Of a DNA stretch of 8,669 bases, positions 5,735 to 8,669 are shown piece by piece. The translations under genes were made by a program, and so were the position numbers. The stretch is taken from NCBI GenBank assembly GCA_902826155.1, contig CADEDU010000048.1, positions 42,283 to 50,951 of the forward strand, in the 5' to 3' direction. The notes under the pieces are model-generated. The model was given only the letters and a program-made list of their open reading frames with translations, had not been told where the DNA came from and searched no databases. The number at the start of each line of letters is the position of its first letter. Within the stretch, counting starts at the first letter, position 1. Origin of the DNA: an uncultured beta proteobacterium. Its GTDB lineage: Bacteria > Pseudomonadota > Gammaproteobacteria > Burkholderiales > SG8-39.

Positions 5735-6907
5735 ATGCGCCGAGCCGGTGTAGTCGTGGCGTTATCCATGAGTATTGCCGCTGCGCTGGTCGCGGCGCCG
5801 GCAAGTGCGCAGAAGGCGTTCAAGATCGCCAATCTGTCGCCGCTGTCCGGGCCTGCTGCGCCGTTCGGCATCGGCGTCAATCGAGGCATCGAGATGGCCG
5901 CCGAAGATGTCGGGACGTTCACCGTCGGTGGCGAGAAATACAAGGTCGAGCTGGCACCGTACGACACCGGCCTGGCGCCAGATAAGACCGTCGCGGCGCT
6001 CAATCGCGCCGTGCACAACGACGGCGTGCGCTATGGTTTCGTACTCGGCGCCGGGGTGCATCCGCCGATCCTGCCGATCATCCGGCAGACCGGGTTCTTC
6101 GACATCTTCATGGGTGCGGCGGGCAAGGCGATCACCAATCCGGAGAACCCGACGGTGTTTCGCTTCATGGCATCGTCCGACCAGCTCTACTACACGTTCA
6201 CCACCGCGATCTACAAGAAGCTCAACATCAAGCGGATCGCGCAGCTGGTGCCCAACGACGACCTGGGCCGCTTCGACGTCGCCACGCTCAAGGAGATCGT
6301 CGGCAAGCAGCTGCAGGGTCACACCGAGTACGTCGGCGTCGAATACTTCGATCGCGGCGCGAAAGACTTCCAGGCCGCGCTGCTGCGGCTGCTGGCGAGC
6401 AAGCCCGATGCGATCGACACTGACGCCGCGCCCACCGGCACGATCGGCCTGATCGCCAAGCAGGCGCGCGAGCTCGGCTACAAGGGTTACTTCATCAGCT
6501 CGACCGCGGTGCTGGAGGCCAAGGCGCTGGTGGACATCGCGGGCAAGGGCGCCGACGGCATCATCGCCTATCGCGTCTGGGCCAAGCCGCCGACCAAGCT
6601 GTACGAGGATCTGGCCGAACGCCATCAGAAGAAATACGGCGAAGCGGCGCTCGGCACGATCTGGGAGTCGTACGCCGCCACCCGCTGGGTCGTGGAAGCG
6701 ATCCAGAAGGCCGGCACGTTCGACTCGAAGAAGGTCGCCGATACGCTCGCCACCTCCACGTTCCAGCACCATCCGTACGGACCGGCGAGCTGGGGCGCCG
6801 AGAAGACCTACGGCATCCGCCGTCAGATCCAGACGCCGCTGCCCGCCTCGATCATCAAGGACGGCAAGTGGGAGCCGCTCGAAGTGCTGATGAGCACCAT
6901 GGAGTGA
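5735..6907 (+). CDS. periplasmic substrate-binding protein of a Liv-type (branched-chain amino acid family) ABC importer
   Basis: This 390-residue type I periplasmic binding protein of the LivJ/Peripla_BP_6 family delivers its ligand to the LivHM permeases. A Sec signal peptide is clear: Arg-Arg at 2-3, a hydrophobic core, and APASA before a likely cleavage after Ala25. The mature protein opens with FKIANLSPLSGP, typical of the fold's first strand and ligand loop. GFVLGAGVHPPILPI (101-115) occupies the region where amino-acid binders usually have a Ser/Thr-rich ligand loop. AKQARELGYKGYF (241-253) and ESYAATRWVVEAI (311-323) are family landmarks. Members of this family also carry aromatic acids, amides and urea, so the annotation 'amino acid' should not be taken literally. 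It is the first gene after its own promoter, with livH 13 nt downstream. The ligand is unknown; the neighbouring hydroxylase suggests a carboxylated (hetero)aromatic compound. Confidence 0.93.
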   Translation: MRRAGVVVALSMSIAAALVAAPASAQKAFKIANLSPLSGPAAPFGIGVNRGIEMAAEDVGTFTVGGEKYKVELAPYDTGLAPDKTVAALNRAVHNDGVRYGFVLGAGVHPPILPIIRQTGFFDIFMGAAGKAITNPENPTVFRFMASSDQLYYTFTTAIYKKLNIKRIAQLVPNDDLGRFDVATLKEIVGKQLQGHTEYVGVEYFDRGAKDFQAALLRLLASKPDAIDTDAAPTGTIGLIAKQARELGYKGYFISSTAVLEAKALVDIAGKGADGIIAYRVWAKPPTKLYEDLAERHQKKYGEAALGTIWESYAATRWVVEAIQKAGTFDSKKVADTLATSTFQHHPYGPASWGAEKTYGIRRQIQTPLPASIIKDGKWEPLEVLMSTME

Positions 6908-6920
6908 TCGGCGAACGCCG

Positions 6921-7781
6921 ATGACGCTCCAGCTGCTGGCGCAGGGCCTGGCGATCGGCGTGGTCAACGGCGTGCTCTACGTGTTGACCGCGCTCGGGCT
7001 TACGCTGATCTACGGCATCCTGCATATCGTCAACTTCGCGCACGGCGAGATCTACATGCTGGGCGCGATGGGCGTGTACATCCTGTACGTCGTCTACAAG
7101 CTGCCGCTGTGGTTGACGTTCGCGGCGATCGTCGTGCTCGCCCTGCTCGCCGGACTCACCGTCGAGCGTGCGTTCTTCCGCCGGTTGCGCGGGCAGTGGC
7201 TGCAACTGGTGGTCGCAAGCGTGGGCATCTCGCTGATCATCCAGTCGGCCTCCTGGATCGCGTTCGGCGCGCAGGAGAAGAACGTCCCCTCGGTGTTTCC
7301 GGGCGTGATCGAACTGTTGGGTGTGCGGTTGCCGATCGAGCGGCTGGCGGCTGCAGGCGTTGCGCTGCTGCTGGTGGCGGCGCTGTACTGGCTGGTGTAT
7401 CGCACCAAGACCGGCCTGGCGATGCGCGCGATCGAGGAAGACGAGGAGACCGCGCGCATGCTCGGCGTCAACGCCAACCGCATCGCGGCGATCGCGGTGG
7501 GCCTGGGGTTCGTGCTCGCGGCGATCGGCGGGGTGTTCGTCGCGCCGATCTATTCGATCAATCCGGGCATGGGGCTCGACGCGATCCTGATGTGCTTCAT
7601 CATCGTCATCATCGGCGGGCTGGGCAGCATTACCGGCACGGTGCTCGCCGGCGTGCTCATCGGCATCCTGCAGGCGGTGGGTGCGATTGCGCTCGGCGCC
7701 GAGACCGCGCACATCCTGGTGTTCGTGGCGATGATCCTGGTGCTGGTGGTGCGTCCGGCCGGGCTGCTCGGCCGTGCGTGA
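6921..7781 (+). CDS. livH: ABC importer permease, LivH type
   Basis: This 286-residue inner-membrane permease forms, with LivM, the transmembrane channel of the importer. It is mostly hydrophobic, with about eight membrane segments. Family signatures are NFAHGEIYMLGAMG (38-51), the cytoplasmic ATPase-contact loop RAIEEDEETARMLGVNANR (169-187), and GGLGSITGTVLAGVLIGIL (232-250). The C-terminal VRPAGLLGR is also typical. Length is normal. The start is 13 nt after the stop of the binding-protein gene with only a weak ribosome site, suggesting translational dependence on the upstream gene. The symbol reflects family resemblance and not proven transport of leucine. Confidence 0.92.
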   Translation: MTLQLLAQGLAIGVVNGVLYVLTALGLTLIYGILHIVNFAHGEIYMLGAMGVYILYVVYKLPLWLTFAAIVVLALLAGLTVERAFFRRLRGQWLQLVVASVGISLIIQSASWIAFGAQEKNVPSVFPGVIELLGVRLPIERLAAAGVALLLVAALYWLVYRTKTGLAMRAIEEDEETARMLGVNANRIAAIAVGLGFVLAAIGGVFVAPIYSINPGMGLDAILMCFIIVIIGGLGSITGTVLAGVLIGILQAVGAIALGAETAHILVFVAMILVLVVRPAGLLGRA

Positions 7782-7799
7782 GTCTGGAATGTGCCGGAC

Positions 7800-8669
7800 A
7801 TGAAGCGCGCCTGGCTCGTGCTGCTGGTCGTCGCCCTCGTGCTGATGCCGCTTTACGCGACCACGTACGCGCTGCATGTGGCGATGGTGGTGCTCATCAA
7901 CGTGGTCTATACGGCCGCGGTGTTCTCGGTGATGCGCATGGGCTATCTGTCGTTCGGCCATGCCGGCTTCATCGCGGTGGGTGCCTACACCGCCGTGATT
8001 GCTTCGACGAAACTCGGGTTGTCGCCGTGGATCGGCATCGTCTGCGGCGGAATCGTTGCCGCTGCCGTCGGCTGGGCGATCGGCGCGCTCACGCTGCGCC
8101 TGCGCGGCATCTATTTCAGCCTGAGCGTGTTCGCCTTCGGCGAGATCGTGAACGGCATCTTCCGCGCGTTCGACTACTTCGGCGGCCCCAACGGACTGGC
8201 CGGCGTGCCGCGGCCGGAATTCTTCGGCATCGCCCTCGCCACGCACCAGACCTTCTATTTCCTCGTGCTGGCGGTGGCGCTCGGCTCGCTCGCGTTCCTG
8301 TATCTGCTGCAGTACACGCGCTTCGGTTTCACGCTGCTCGCATTCCGCACGCCTGACACCGAAAAACTGGCGCAGAGCGTCGGCATCAACGCGGCACGCT
8401 ACAAGAACGCGGCCTTCGTCGTGTCGTGCTGCGTCGCCGGACTGATGGGCGCGGTGCACGCGCACTATCTGAACTTCGTCAGCCCGAACATCTTCACCTT
8501 CATCTATTCGACCGACCTGGTGATCTACGCGATGGTGGGAGGGCTGGGCAATTTCGCCGGACCGTTGTTGGGCGCGGCGGCGCTGACTGCGCTAGGCGAA
8601 CAACTGTTCTCGGTGGGCTATTACAAGACGCTGGTGTACGCGGTGATCCTGATGGTGGTGATCCTGGCG
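7800..8669 (+). CDS. livM: ABC importer permease, LivM type (3' end beyond window)
   Basis: This is the second permease of the importer, open for 290 codons to the right edge and therefore partial. Membrane segments begin at residue 5. The LivM signatures are MGYLSFGHAGFIAVGAY (47-63), LRGIYFSLSVFAFGEI (101-116), AHYLNFVSPNIF (221-232) and GGLGNFAGPLLGA (247-259). The EAA-type loop reads AFRTPDTEKLAQSVGIN (181-197) where most relatives have an acidic AIRENE/AIREDE-like start, so the ATPase contact may be slightly divergent. The ATG at 7800 is preferred; an in-frame GTG at 7791 is an alternative, and both have weak ribosome sites. It follows livH by 18 nt. LivG- and LivF-like ATPase genes are expected just downstream. 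Confidence 0.9.
   Translation, partial: MKRAWLVLLVVALVLMPLYATTYALHVAMVVLINVVYTAAVFSVMRMGYLSFGHAGFIAVGAYTAVIASTKLGLSPWIGIVCGGIVAAAVGWAIGALTLRLRGIYFSLSVFAFGEIVNGIFRAFDYFGGPNGLAGVPRPEFFGIALATHQTFYFLVLAVALGSLAFLYLLQYTRFGFTLLAFRTPDTEKLAQSVGINAARYKNAAFVVSCCVAGLMGAVHAHYLNFVSPNIFTFIYSTDLVIYAMVGGLGNFAGPLLGAAALTALGEQLFSVGYYKTLVYAVILMVVILA

Noticed and set aside
7109..8356. 415-codon plus-strand frame overlapping livH and livM
   Set aside because: It is an out-of-frame Arg/Ala/Gly-rich shadow; the real frames carry clear permease signatures.
6855..8465. 536-codon open frame on the minus strand
   Set aside because: It is antisense to livH and livM, and its low-complexity HRDEQ-rich composition is the mirror of hydrophobic membrane codons. 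It has no domain or ribosome site.
1..8669. Search for CRISPR arrays, tRNA or rRNA genes, insertion sequences and prophage genes
   Set aside because: No regularly spaced repeats, tRNA-like cloverleaf, transposase or terminal inverted repeats were seen; apart from short gaps the window is filled by ordinary chromosomal genes.

Overview
The window is a GC-rich, densely packed stretch of chromosome with every recognisable gene on the plus strand. Third codon positions are strongly biased to G/C, and long open frames on the minus strand are by-products of that bias. Gene content (group II truncated haemoglobin, an isoquinoline/nicotinate-type molybdenum hydroxylase, a hybrid kinase with an HDLRQP H-box, a Liv-type ABC importer) fits a proteobacterium, most plausibly a beta- or gamma-proteobacterium that lives on aromatic compounds. 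There is no rRNA or other marker, so the taxon is an inference.

Layout. (1) 31-432: a complete truncated haemoglobin, probably a separate unit. (2) 545-5521: a tightly packed cluster of four genes. They are a [2Fe-2S] subunit and a molybdopterin catalytic subunit of a two-subunit molybdenum hydroxylase (8-nt gene overlap), a membrane-bound hybrid histidine kinase whose start overlaps the stop of the catalytic subunit (ATGA), and, after 48 nt, a carboxymuconolactone-decarboxylase-family protein. (3) 5522-5734: a non-coding leader with a convincing sigma-70-type promoter (TTGACA at 5573), a hairpin and three tandem heptamers. (4) 5735 to the right edge: a Liv-type ABC importer made of a periplasmic binding protein, permease LivH and permease LivM. 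LivM is cut by the window edge; the ATPase genes would be expected beyond it.

How the parts may work together (inference): the ABC system takes up a small carboxylated, probably aromatic or N-heteroaromatic, compound. The molybdenum hydroxylase adds a water-derived hydroxyl to its ring, and the decarboxylase-family protein may act later in the pathway. The sensor kinase, translationally coupled to the hydroxylase, probably reports on substrate, product or redox state. The substrate cannot be read from sequence. The catalytic subunit resembles the molybdopterin part of nicotinate dehydrogenase subunit B but lacks that protein's cytochrome c extension, so its electron acceptor is unknown. The most unusual feature is the placement of the sensor kinase inside the catabolic operon. 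Every family in the window is known; what may be undescribed is this particular combination.
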